A stretch of DNA of 64,000 bases, from the NCBI RefSeq assembly GCF_003030465.1, contig NZ_CP028339.1:3356041-3420040 (forward strand), written 5' to 3'. A model generated the notes under the pieces. The model did no database searches, was not told the origin of the DNA, and saw nothing but the letters and a program-made list of their open reading frames with translations. The DNA is from Thauera aromatica K172. Its GTDB lineage: Bacteria; Pseudomonadota; Gammaproteobacteria; Burkholderiales; Rhodocyclaceae. The translations under genes were made by a program, and so were the position numbers. This document shows, piece by piece, positions 46,901 through 55,968 of the stretch. The number at the start of each line of letters is the position of its first letter. Position 1 is the first letter of the stretch.

Positions 46901-47251
46901 TCACACGGCAGGATAGGCGGTGACCAGCCGCGGACAGGCGGCACCCTTGCGCAACTCCCACACGGTGCGGATGCACGGCGCCGAGTCGTCCGGCATCGGT
47001 ACCCGGCAGTCGATCTGAAACAGCCGCGCGCGCCCCTGCGGATCATCGCGCACGCCGACGACCGGATTACGCCGCGCGTGCTCGATCAGGATATTCGCGA
47101 AGGTTTCCCAGGCATCCGCACGCGCGCCGCGGGCAAGGAAGAAGCGCGCCTTCGGCCCGCCGTCCGGATGTGCGGTCGCGAGCAGGTAATCGAGCACCTT
47201 GCGGCGTTCGACCTGCGCACACTCCACCCCCGGCAACATCTCGGCGGCCAT
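46901..47251 (-). CDS. DUF6883 family protein
   Basis: 116 aa from ATG 47251, with GTGAGG directly upstream. ERRKVLDYLLATAHPDGGPKARFFLARG, then HARRNPVV and PDDSAPCIRTVWELRKGAACPRLVTAYP match the DUF6883 pattern. Such genes are often paired with small DUF4926 genes; here the DUF4926-like unit is the tail of the Res protein upstream. The start lies 2 bp before the res stop region, so they are coupled. A toxin or effector role is inference. Confidence 0.8.
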   Translation of the reverse strand: MAAEMLPGVECAQVERRKVLDYLLATAHPDGGPKARFFLARGARADAWETFANILIEHARRNPVVGVRDDPQGRARLFQIDCRVPMPDDSAPCIRTVWELRKGAACPRLVTAYPAV

Positions 47252-47253
47252 CC

Positions 47254-50193
47254 TCACGACACCCGGCGCAGCACGGCCGCAGCAGCGAAGACGACACCCA
47301 TCGGGCCGGCCATCGCCCCGAATTCGACCGCATAGGCCGCACCACCGTCGTACACCGACACCACCGTGCCTTCGCTGCCCGCAGGCACCACACCACCGTC
47401 GAAACCGATGTCGACCCGCGCGACCACCCGGGCATGCTCCGGAATCGCGCACTCGCCAGCACCGATACAGGTACGCAACTGCTCGGCCACACCCCGCCCC
47501 TGTGCATCACGCTCGACCGCGAGCAGGAACAGGTTGCCGCTCAAACCCGCCCACAACTCGCCCACGCGCTGCTTTTCCACCGCGTCGTCCGAACTCTTGT
47601 AGCCCTCGCCCTTGTACTCGACTACCAGCAGGCGGCCGTCCTCGAGTTCGGCGACGAAGTCGGGGTAGAAGCGGTCGCTCGCGGTCGGTAGCCAGAACGA
47701 GAACTCCGGAAAGCGCGGCAGGTTGCGCACCCAGTGCCGCACCTCGGCCAGGCCATCGAGCGCGACCGCGCAGTGGTATTCGTGGTCGCTCTGGCGCGCC
47801 GCAGCCTCCTGCAGATCACCGACCACGCCGTAGTAGTGCTTGGCGAAGCGGTAACGCCCGGTGTAATACGGCGGGCGCGCCGGATACAGCCCACGGCCGA
47901 ACACGAACACGTACTCGGCGCTGATGCAGGCCGGGGTCTCGAAACCGGTCAATACGCGCTGCAGGCCCTGGCGCTGGGCGTGCTCGCGCAGCACGCGCAA
48001 GCGTTCGGCGAGCGCATCGGCGAGCCGGTTGCGATGGCGCACCAGGGCGGTCAGCGTATGGCCTTCGTGGCGCTCCAGCCAGCGCAGCACGCGAACGAGC
48101 CAGGCGAGCATCTGCGGTTGCGGCGTACCCGGCTCGCGCAGGCGAGCGTCCAGCCAGTGCAGCAGGTCGGTCTCGCTCACCGTGGTCGGCACCAGATCCA
48201 GATTCACCGCGTAGCCGGCGCGTTCCTGTTCGATGCGCAGACGCCCGCGATCCAGATCCACCAGGTAGGCACCCGGCGCCTCGTCCGGGTGGAATCCGGG
48301 AAGTTCCGGCGGCTGCTCGGCCAGCGCGAAGCCGGCCAGATCGAGCAGCGTCTCGCGCTCGGCCAGTTCCAGCTCGCCTTGCGCATCGCGCACGCACAGC
48401 AGGGGCAGCGGGCGGAAGGCAACGCCGCGCTGCGAAGGCGAAGTGAATGCGCGGTGGCGAAGTTCGAAGCGGTCGAGCTCGTGCATCAACGCCTCGCGCG
48501 CCTTGCGCTCGGGCAACGCGCCAACCAGGGCGGCACGCAGCTCGGGCGGTGGCGGGGCATCGAGGCAGACGCGCAGATCACCATCGGGCCGCGTCTCGAT
48601 GCGCAGCGCCGGCATCGCCGCCCCCCCATCGAGCGCGAACAGGCCGGCCGCCGCGGCCGCCGGTAGCACCAGCTCCAGCGCGGGCAAGGCGGGTGCGGAC
48701 GGTTCGCCCTCCGCGCCCGCATCGCCAAACAGCGGCAAGCTGGTCGGGAACACCGCCTGCACCGCCTCCAGCTCCTCGAAGCCCATCGCCACCAGGCGGT
48801 CGGCGAGCTCCCCGGCCACGCGCGCGCTCTGCGTACTCGCCAGATGAGCGTAGGCGCGGTTGAGCAGTTCGCTGCGCCGCCGCTTCGCGTAGGGCATGCG
48901 CAGCACGCGGCCGAGCAGCTGCTCCATGTCGCGGCTCGAGCCGACGTTCTGCAGGCTGCAGAACACATAGGCGAAGGAGCAGTCCCACCCCTCCTTGAGC
49001 GCCTCGACGGTGATCACCACCTCCACCGGGCAGGCGGGATCGAACAGGTTCACGCCGTCCAGTTCGCGCTGCGTGCCGGTGGCGACCGCGATGCGCTCGG
49101 GGGCGACGTGCTCCTGCGTGATCAGATGTTCGCGCAGGCGCTCGACGGTGATCTCGCCGCGCTTGTCCTCGGCCTGCAGCAACAGGATCGGGCGCAGGTA
49201 ATCGCCGCCCGCGGCCAGCTCGCGCGCGGCCTCCTCGGCGAGCCGGGTGCGGGTCAGCAGCGCATCACGTACCGCCTCCTCCCAGTTGGGATGGGCGCTG
49301 AGCACGATCGGCAGCTTGATCATCTCCTCGGCCTTCAGCTCCTCGGCCGAGACGTGATAGAGCACGTTGCTGCGGTGGCGGCCTTGGCGCACCGGCGTGG
49401 CGGTCATCTCGATCAGCGCCGCCGGGCGCAGGCGGGCGAAGCTGTCGTAGCTCAGCGGCGTGCGTGCGTTGTGCGCCTCGTCGATGATCACCACCGGGCG
49501 GTGCCAGTACATCAGGTTGGCGAAGCTGCGCTTGACCTTGCCCAGGTCGCCACACCCCAGGTAGGGCTGGGCCTCGAGATCGCGCTCGCCCACGCGCTCG
49601 AAGCCGGGCAGCTCGGGCGCACGCTCGAAGTGCGGCTCGAAGGCCTCCTTGTAGGCATAGACGTCGCGCCCCGAGGTGTCGTCCACGCGCAGGGCCTGCA
49701 GCGTGCCGACGATCACCAGCGCACGCGCGCCGATGTCCTGCGGGCGGATCTGGTCGCTGTCGGCGATGTCGAGCACGCGCACGCCATCCACGCCGAAATG
49801 CGCCTCCAGCGCCTCACGGTAGGGGTGGCCGGGGGTCTTCAGGGCGACAAGCGTCTGCTGGCGGATCACGTTGGTCGGCACCAGCCACAGCGCCAGCGGG
49901 CGGTCCTGCCCGGTGTAGTGGCGGGCCGCGGCGGCGAGCGCGTGCGCGCCGAGCAGGGTCTTGCCGCCGCCGGTGGGAATGCGCACGCACACGTAGGGTG
50001 TGGCCCCTTCGTCGCTGACGAAACCTTGCGCCAGATAGGGCGGGATCGTCTCCGCCGCGTGCTCCTGTTCAAGCAGGGTCTGGCGGAAGGCGGCGTCGAG
50101 CGCGGCCTCGTCGCGCGCGCCGCGGGCCAGGGTGAAGAAGCGCGCGAGCGCGGCGAGCGCCTCGCGCTGATAACGCTTGAGCGTCAGCGCCAT
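47254..50193 (-). CDS. res: Type III restriction enzyme Res subunit with DUF4926-like C-terminal tail
   Basis: 979 aa. Superfamily 2 helicase: Walker A RIPTGGGKT (residues 73-79), DEAH box VVIIDEAHNART, IEMTATP, and LLGRVLRMPY. A nuclease site PD-(D/E)xK is seen late: FYPDFVAELEDGRLLVVEYKG. The last 55 residues (about 925-979: IPEHARVVARVDIGFDGG, AGSEGTVVSVYDGGAAYAVEF, VLRRVS) resemble DUF4926, a unit normally coded by its own small gene. It cuts DNA unmethylated by Mod using ATP. It overlaps mod by 10 bp and precedes the DUF6883 gene. Confidence 0.92.
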   Translation of the reverse strand: MALTLKRYQREALAALARFFTLARGARDEAALDAAFRQTLLEQEHAAETIPPYLAQGFVSDEGATPYVCVRIPTGGGKTLLGAHALAAAARHYTGQDRPLALWLVPTNVIRQQTLVALKTPGHPYREALEAHFGVDGVRVLDIADSDQIRPQDIGARALVIVGTLQALRVDDTSGRDVYAYKEAFEPHFERAPELPGFERVGERDLEAQPYLGCGDLGKVKRSFANLMYWHRPVVIIDEAHNARTPLSYDSFARLRPAALIEMTATPVRQGRHRSNVLYHVSAEELKAEEMIKLPIVLSAHPNWEEAVRDALLTRTRLAEEAARELAAGGDYLRPILLLQAEDKRGEITVERLREHLITQEHVAPERIAVATGTQRELDGVNLFDPACPVEVVITVEALKEGWDCSFAYVFCSLQNVGSSRDMEQLLGRVLRMPYAKRRRSELLNRAYAHLASTQSARVAGELADRLVAMGFEELEAVQAVFPTSLPLFGDAGAEGEPSAPALPALELVLPAAAAAGLFALDGGAAMPALRIETRPDGDLRVCLDAPPPPELRAALVGALPERKAREALMHELDRFELRHRAFTSPSQRGVAFRPLPLLCVRDAQGELELAERETLLDLAGFALAEQPPELPGFHPDEAPGAYLVDLDRGRLRIEQERAGYAVNLDLVPTTVSETDLLHWLDARLREPGTPQPQMLAWLVRVLRWLERHEGHTLTALVRHRNRLADALAERLRVLREHAQRQGLQRVLTGFETPACISAEYVFVFGRGLYPARPPYYTGRYRFAKHYYGVVGDLQEAAARQSDHEYHCAVALDGLAEVRHWVRNLPRFPEFSFWLPTASDRFYPDFVAELEDGRLLVVEYKGEGYKSSDDAVEKQRVGELWAGLSGNLFLLAVERDAQGRGVAEQLRTCIGAGECAIPEHARVVARVDIGFDGGVVPAGSEGTVVSVYDGGAAYAVEFGAMAGPMGVVFAAAAVLRRVS

Positions 50194-51752
50194 GCCGGAG
50201 CCTCCTGCCGCGCGCGGATGTCATAGGGAATCTGGCGGAAATCGATACCGAGTGCACGGCGACGCAGCTCGGACAGGCGGCAGGCCTCGCCGAACACCAC
50301 CCGCGGCGTCCCCGCCGCTACCCCGGCGCGTTCGGCCGTCTCGTCGAGCAGCGCCGCCACCGCCGAGGTCAGCACGTTGCCGCCCTGCGGCCGGCGGTCG
50401 CCGAGCACGCCGTTGAAGAGCAGGAAGTAGGCGCGCCCCTCGTGCACACCCAGCAGCGGCGAGACCGGCTGCGCGTCGACGAGCTCGGGCCGCCACGGCG
50501 TGCGCGTCTCCTGGTACCAGATCCACGCCGCCAGGGTGGTGAAGCCGATCTGCGGATCGACCTGGCCGTCGGGCAGGAACACCGGCGCGCCGAGGCGGGC
50601 AAAGCGCACCCCGCCGCCGCCCTGCCAGTCCACCGCCCTGGAGATCCCGCCCTGCTCTCCCGCGATCACCTTCTGCAGCCGCGGCAGGCAGTGGGTGCGC
50701 GCGTGCTCGCCCATCTCGATGCCGATGTAGCGCCGGCCCATCTTGTGCGCGACCGCGGCGGTCGTGCCCGAGCCGAGGAAGCTGTCGAGCACGAGGTCGC
50801 CGGGGTCAGTGGCGATGTGGAGAATGCGTTCGATCAAGCGCTCGGGTTTGGGAGTACCGAAGACTTCCGAACCAAACAGCCCGATCCCCTCCCGCTTGGC
50901 GTCCTGTGTATGCCCTACCTCGTCGTAATGCCACCAAGTCTGCGGCACAACTCCCTGCTTCACTTCCGAAAGAAACCGCTTGATCGCTGGCACGTTGTTT
51001 CCGTCCTTCCCCCACCAAATCCGGTTGTCGCGATCAAGTTCCTGCAACTTCTCCTTCGAAACTCGCCAGTACGTTCCCGGTGGGGGCCCCGACAATTCTC
51101 TCCCCGACGGGCAAGTGATGGAGTAAATGCCAAGGCTGTACGGGTTTCGAGCCGACAAGTCACCAGGTTTCCAAGGTCCGCGGGGGTCGCTGTCGGGATT
51201 ACGGTAAGCCTTGTCCTGTTTCTCCGTCCGCGGCATTGGATTCGGCGTCCAAGCCTCGCCGTTCTTCGCATACACCAGTAAGTAATCGTGGTCTTCGGAG
51301 AAGTGGCGAGCACTCGACTTGGGTGAGTAGTTCTTCCGCCAAATCACCGTCGTCACAAAATTCCCCCGCCCGAACACCTCGTCCATCAACACCTTCAGGT
51401 AGTGCCCCTCGTTGTCGTCGATCGACACCCAGATGCTGCCGTCCTCGGCGAGCAGTTCGCGCAGCAGTTCCAGCCGCGGCGCCATCAGCGACAGCCACTG
51501 GCTGTGCTCGAGGTTGTCGTCGTAATGCTCGAAGGCGGAGCGGGTGTTGTAGGGCGGATCGATGTAGATGCACTTGACCCGCCCAGCATGGAAGGGGAGC
51601 AGCGCCTTGAGCGCCGCGAGGTTATCGCCCTGGATCAGCCAGTTGTCGGCCGCGGGCTCGCCGTGCACGGCTTCGATGTCGAGCAGATGGTAGGGCACGG
51701 CGGCGGCGGCCTGCAGGGCCTGGCGCTTGTTCAGCCAGTCGAGGATGGGCAT
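50184..51752 (-). CDS. mod: Type III DNA adenine methyltransferase Mod subunit
   Basis: 522 aa. It has the beta-class order: KCIYIDPPYNT (residues 65-68 catalytic DPPY) first, target-recognition region next, then DSFLGSGTTAAVAHKMGRRYIGIE (SAM site) near 345. The middle part (about 50870-51370) is visibly less GC-rich than its flanks, as expected for a swapped target-recognition domain. The end (ALGIDFRQIPYDIRA) overlaps res. It modifies the recognition site and is also needed for Res cutting. No phase-variable repeat is seen inside. Confidence 0.93.
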   Translation of the reverse strand: MPILDWLNKRQALQAAAAVPYHLLDIEAVHGEPAADNWLIQGDNLAALKALLPFHAGRVKCIYIDPPYNTRSAFEHYDDNLEHSQWLSLMAPRLELLRELLAEDGSIWVSIDDNEGHYLKVLMDEVFGRGNFVTTVIWRKNYSPKSSARHFSEDHDYLLVYAKNGEAWTPNPMPRTEKQDKAYRNPDSDPRGPWKPGDLSARNPYSLGIYSITCPSGRELSGPPPGTYWRVSKEKLQELDRDNRIWWGKDGNNVPAIKRFLSEVKQGVVPQTWWHYDEVGHTQDAKREGIGLFGSEVFGTPKPERLIERILHIATDPGDLVLDSFLGSGTTAAVAHKMGRRYIGIEMGEHARTHCLPRLQKVIAGEQGGISRAVDWQGGGGVRFARLGAPVFLPDGQVDPQIGFTTLAAWIWYQETRTPWRPELVDAQPVSPLLGVHEGRAYFLLFNGVLGDRRPQGGNVLTSAVAALLDETAERAGVAAGTPRVVFGEACRLSELRRRALGIDFRQIPYDIRARQEAPAWR

Positions 51753-51993
51753 GGGCGGAAAGTGTTCGCGTCAATGTTGATGTCATTGTAGCCGCAGCCG
51801 GCGGCGGCGCGGAGTGCACCAGCGCAGGTGCCGCGCAAGGCCGACGGGCGAGGATAGCGCATCGCGCCCCCACTTCGACGGCACGGCGGTGAACAATGCC
51901 CCTGCAGCGGCGGGAATCAGGTTTAATCCGGCTTGCCGCCGCAGGTTCGCCCGCGCGGACCACTCCACCAACGAACCCCGCTTTCTGCAGCCC

Positions 51994-53529
51994 ATGACCG
52001 AAACCAACGCTTCCACCCCGCACGTCATCGATCCGCTCGGGGCGATGAGCCGCATCTTCGACAGTGGCGTCGGCGTGATTCTCGAATCGAACGACTTCTC
52101 CACCCTGCTCGCCCACCTGCAGCAGGCCCTGCGCCCGCTCGCCGCAGCCTTCGCCGCCGAGGACGAAGAAGCCACGCCGGGCGACGTGGAGCGCGCCGCC
52201 CGCGGCCTGGCCACCCACATCGCGTTCGAACTGTGGAACACGACCCCGATCCCGGACAACCACTTCCGCCCGCGCAAGCTCGCCCGCCCCGAACGCAACG
52301 CCCCCTGCCCCTGCGGCTCCGGGCACAAGTACAAGCAGTGCTGCGGCGCGGTCGACACCCCGCCGCTGCTCCTGCCGCCCGACGAGATGCTGGCGCGCGT
52401 GCTCGGCCATCTGCCCAGGGAAGGCCTCGCCGACGTCGGCGCACCGCCGCAGGTGCTCGGCCTGGTCGCCGAACGCTGGTTCGACGAACGTCGCTTCGAT
52501 GACGTCGTCGCCTTGCTCGAACCGCTCTTCGCCGACCCGGCGAAGCTCGACGAGCGTGCCGAACACGCGGCCAATATCCTGCTGAACAGCTACCTCACCC
52601 TGCAGCGGTGCGAACAGCGTGATGCGCTGCTCGCCCGCCTGGAGAAGGCTCCGGACCGGATCTTGCGCAGCACCGCCCTGCAGCGCGCGGCAACGATCCG
52701 TTCCGACTGCGGCGACTCCGCCGGCGCCTGGCAGGCATTCAAGGAAGCGCAGCGCCTCACCCCGGATGACCCGACGCTGTCGCATCTCGAAGTGCTGCTG
52801 CTGCTGGCCGAAGGCCGGCGCGACGAAGCGCGCGCACGCGTCGAGTTTTGGTCCGCCCGGCTTGCGCGCGACTCCGACTACGACCACCGCCCCCTGATCG
52901 AGGCCTTGCACGCGCTGGTCGAGGGCGATGCGATCGGCGACCTGCTCGACGAACTTCCCCGGGACTACCCCGAACGCCGCCTGCTGCTGCATATCGCCCT
53001 GGAGGATATCGAGCCGCCGATCTGGCGCCGCCTCGAGGTCGAGAACACGCTGAGCTTCGCCGCGCTCCACCACCTGATCCAGACCGCGATGGGCTGGGAG
53101 GATGCCCACCTGCACGAATTCGAGGTCGGCGGCTACCGCATCGGCAATACCGCCGAATACGACCACTCCTTCGGCGAAACCGTCCTGCCCGGCGAAGAAG
53201 TCGAACTCGGCCAGGTGATCGGCCGGCGCAGAAGCTTCACCTATGTGTACGATTTCGGCGACGACTGGCGCCATCGGATCACGATCGAAAAACGCCTGCC
53301 GAGCGACCCCCTGCGCAGGCCGGCCGCCCTGATCGACGGCGCGCGCGCCTGCCCGCCGGAAGATTGCGGCGGCGTTTACGGCTACGACCGCATCCTCGAA
53401 GCGAAGCGCACCCCGCGCAGCGCCGAGAGCCGCGAACTGCTCCAGTGGCTCGGCCCGTACCAGCCCGAGACCTTCAAGCTCGCCACTCATCAGAAGCGGG
53501 TCGACGCCCTGTTCAAGCGCATCCGCTGA
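51994..53529 (+). CDS. SEC-C / TPR-like / plasmid pRiA4b ORF-3-like protein
   Basis: 511 aa from ATG 51994. Residues 100-120 hold a SEC-C zinc motif (RNAPCPCGSGHKYKQCCG). About 140-320 look like helical TPR-type repeats. About 330-505 match the pRiA4b ORF-3 (IS1096-like) domain: HIALEDIEPPIWRRLEV, FDFGDDWRHRI. The function is not established. It is divergent from mod, and the helicase gene starts 8 bp after its end, suggesting a common operon. Confidence 0.87.
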   Translation: MTETNASTPHVIDPLGAMSRIFDSGVGVILESNDFSTLLAHLQQALRPLAAAFAAEDEEATPGDVERAARGLATHIAFELWNTTPIPDNHFRPRKLARPERNAPCPCGSGHKYKQCCGAVDTPPLLLPPDEMLARVLGHLPREGLADVGAPPQVLGLVAERWFDERRFDDVVALLEPLFADPAKLDERAEHAANILLNSYLTLQRCEQRDALLARLEKAPDRILRSTALQRAATIRSDCGDSAGAWQAFKEAQRLTPDDPTLSHLEVLLLLAEGRRDEARARVEFWSARLARDSDYDHRPLIEALHALVEGDAIGDLLDELPRDYPERRLLLHIALEDIEPPIWRRLEVENTLSFAALHHLIQTAMGWEDAHLHEFEVGGYRIGNTAEYDHSFGETVLPGEEVELGQVIGRRRSFTYVYDFGDDWRHRITIEKRLPSDPLRRPAALIDGARACPPEDCGGVYGYDRILEAKRTPRSAESRELLQWLGPYQPETFKLATHQKRVDALFKRIR

Positions 53530-53537
53530 AGCCCGCT

Positions 53538-55244
53538 ATGGCCCGCACCCACCCCGAAGGCTGGCGCCTGCTTCCCGCCGAAGGCGCGCGCGGGCGCGCA
53601 CTCGCCACCCTCGCCCGCCTCGCCGCGGCGCTGCCCGACGACAGCACGATCTATCACGGCCTGCACTGGACGCGCGCCGAGGGCGACACGGCGGTGTTCG
53701 GCGCGGTCGATTTCGCCGTCGTCGGCGCGGGCGGGCGGGTGCTGCTGATCGAGCAGCACGCCGGCTTTCTCGACGAAACCGCCGCCGGCCTGGTGCCCCC
53801 CGGGCGGCGGCGCACGCACAGCATCAGCGTGGCGCTGGCACGCAACGCCGACGCCTTGCGCACCCGCCTGCGCCCGCTGCTCGGCGGTGCCGAACCGGTG
53901 CTCGACGTGCTGCTGCACTGCCCCGACCACACCGTGCGCCAGCCGGGCACCGCCGGGCTCGATCCGGCCCGGATCGTCGACGCCGCCCACCGCGACGCCT
54001 TGCCCGAACGCGTCGCCGCGCTGACCCGGCCGCAGGACGGCGACCCGGTGCTCGACCCCGCCCAGCGCCAGGCCCTGCACCGCTTCTTCGCCGATCTGCT
54101 GGAGCTGGTGCCCGACGTGCAGGCCTACGCCGGCCAGGCCGACGCGCTCACCACCCGGCTCGCCGGCGGGCTCACCGAATGGGCGCGCCGGATCACGCTC
54201 GCGCCGCACCGCCTGCGGGTGACCGCCACCGCCGGCAGCGGCAAGACCCAGCTCGCGCTGGCCGCCTACACCGACGCCCTCGCCGCCGGCCGGCGGCCGC
54301 TCTACGTGTGCTACAACCGCCCGCTCGCCGACCACTTCGCGCGCATCGCCCCGCCCGGCGGCGAAGTGGCGACCTACCACCAGCTCTGCGACCGCCGCCT
54401 GCGCGACGCCGGGCGCAAGCCGGCGTTCGGCGCGCCCGGCGCCTTCCGCCGCATGGAAGCCGACTTCGCCGCGCTGGCGCAAGAACAGCCCGATCCTGCC
54501 TGGCTGTTCGACGAGCTGATCGTCGACGAGGGCCAGGACTTCACCGAAACCTGGCGCGATGCCCTGCTCGCGCTGCTCCGGCCCGGCGGCCGCGCCTGGT
54601 GGCTGGAAGACCCGCTGCAGAACCTCTACGGCCGCCCGCCGGTGGCGCTGCCGGGCTGGGCGGGGCTGAGCGCCGACACCAATTACCGCACGCCGGCGGA
54701 CGTGCTTGCCCTGCTCAACGCCTGCCTGCCGCTGCCCGCGCCGGTGCGCGCCGGCAGCCCGGTGGCCGACAGCGCGCCCGAAGTGCTCGCCTGGCGGGAC
54801 GAAGCCGGGCTGATGGAGGCCACCAAGCGCGCGATCACCCGCGCCCTGGGTCTCGGCTTCCGCCGCGAGGAGATCGTGCTGCTGACGTTCCGCGGCCGCG
54901 AGCACTCGCGCTTCACCGCGCTCGCGCAGCTCGGCCCGCATCGCCTGCGCGCCTTCACCGGGCGCTACGACCTCCTCGGCGAGCCCGAGCACTCGCCGGG
55001 CGAGTTGCGGATCGACTCGGTGTACCGCTTCAAGGGCCAGTCCGCGCCCTGCATCCTGTTCACCGAAATCGACTTCGAGGCGATCGACGAGCTCACCCTG
55101 CGCAAGCTCTTCGTCGGCGCCACGCGGGCGACGCTGAAGCTGATCCTGATCGCATCGGAGCGCGCCGCTGCCCGGCTCACGCCGGACGCCGCCGCAGCAG
55201 CTAAGATGGAAGCATCGGAACTCCCGCAGCGAGGCCCATCATGA
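53538..55244 (+). CDS. UvrD/Rep-like helicase with a nuclease-like N-terminus
   Basis: 568 aa. The N-terminal 220 residues (YHGLHW, AVDFAVVGAGGRVLLIEQHAG) look like a degenerate NERD- or PD-(D/E)xK-type region. Then the helicase: Walker A TATAGSGKTQLA near residue 230, LIVDEGQDF, DTNYRTPADV, and the end YRFKGQSAPCILFTEIDF and LFVGATRAT. The stop overlaps the HicA start by 4 bp. A paralog must once have existed, because its tail lies at 26175-26267. Confidence 0.87.
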   Translation: MARTHPEGWRLLPAEGARGRALATLARLAAALPDDSTIYHGLHWTRAEGDTAVFGAVDFAVVGAGGRVLLIEQHAGFLDETAAGLVPPGRRRTHSISVALARNADALRTRLRPLLGGAEPVLDVLLHCPDHTVRQPGTAGLDPARIVDAAHRDALPERVAALTRPQDGDPVLDPAQRQALHRFFADLLELVPDVQAYAGQADALTTRLAGGLTEWARRITLAPHRLRVTATAGSGKTQLALAAYTDALAAGRRPLYVCYNRPLADHFARIAPPGGEVATYHQLCDRRLRDAGRKPAFGAPGAFRRMEADFAALAQEQPDPAWLFDELIVDEGQDFTETWRDALLALLRPGGRAWWLEDPLQNLYGRPPVALPGWAGLSADTNYRTPADVLALLNACLPLPAPVRAGSPVADSAPEVLAWRDEAGLMEATKRAITRALGLGFRREEIVLLTFRGREHSRFTALAQLGPHRLRAFTGRYDLLGEPEHSPGELRIDSVYRFKGQSAPCILFTEIDFEAIDELTLRKLFVGATRATLKLILIASERAAARLTPDAAAAAKMEASELPQRGPS

Positions 55245-55534
55245 GCAACAAGCACCGCAATGTCCTGGAGGCGCTGTTCCGCGAGCCGCCGCCGGCCGGC
55301 ATCCAGTGGCGCGAGGTCGAATCCCTGCTCCACCACCTCGGCGCCGTCGTCGAGGCCGGCCACGGCGCGCGCTTTCGCGTCGTCCTCAACCGCCACGAGT
55401 TCCTCCTCCACCACCCCCATCACGGCAACGAGTTCAACCGCCAGGCAGTCAAGCAGCTGCGCGAGTTCCTCGCCGACGCCGGAGTCACGCCCGCGCGCTA
55501 TGACGCCGAGCGCGCGCACGAGACCGGTTCCTGA
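55241..55534 (+). CDS. hicA: HicA-type toxin, no HicB partner
   Basis: 97 aa. SNKHRNVLEALFREPPPAGIQWREVESLLHHLGA and HPHHGNEFNRQAVKQLREFLADAG match the HicA (YcfA-like) family. HicA toxins are small double-stranded-RNA-binding-fold ribonucleases. The catalytic His normally in the G-S/T-H-x-x-F region is present as RHEFLLHHP, only approximately conserved. No HicB antitoxin follows. It overlaps the helicase gene. Confidence 0.85.
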   Translation: MSNKHRNVLEALFREPPPAGIQWREVESLLHHLGAVVEAGHGARFRVVLNRHEFLLHHPHHGNEFNRQAVKQLREFLADAGVTPARYDAERAHETGS

Positions 55535-55555
55535 GCACGGCGGGAGGAGCGTCCG

Positions 55556-55927
55556 ATGGCGACCGCGCGGGACCCGCTCACCGTCTATTACGACGGCGCC
55601 TGCCCGCGTTGCGTGCGCGACCGGGCGCGCTACGAGCGGCTTGCCGGCGAGCACGCCGCAGACACCTGCTGGGTGGACATCAGCGGCCGCGACGACGAGC
55701 TGCGCCGCCGCGGCATCGACCCGCACGCGGCGCTGCGGGAGCTGCACGTGGCCGGCGCCGACGGCCGCATCCACCGCGAACTCGATGCCTACATCGTGCT
55801 GATGGCGCGCACGCCGCGGCTGCGCCCGCTGGCCTGGCTGATCGGCCTGCCGGTGATCCGCCCGCTGCTGTCGTGGCTGTACCGTACGGCCGTACTCCAC
55901 CGCCTGCGCGCGAGCGGGCGGCTGTAG
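55556..55927 (+). CDS. DCC-family (DUF393) thiol-disulfide oxidoreductase-like protein
   Basis: 123 aa. It starts with the motif VYYDGACPRCVRDRARYERLAG (DxxCxxC), the mark of the DCC family. It is predicted to be a cytoplasmic or membrane-linked redox protein. The C-terminal part contains a hydrophobic stretch (RPLAWLIGLPVIRPLLSWLY) that may dip into the membrane. GGAGG lies upstream of the ATG. Confidence 0.88.
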   Translation: MATARDPLTVYYDGACPRCVRDRARYERLAGEHAADTCWVDISGRDDELRRRGIDPHAALRELHVAGADGRIHRELDAYIVLMARTPRLRPLAWLIGLPVIRPLLSWLYRTAVLHRLRASGRL

Positions 55928-55968
55928 GACGGCGGCGGGCGCCCCCCAGCGCAGCCCGGCGCGGCATT

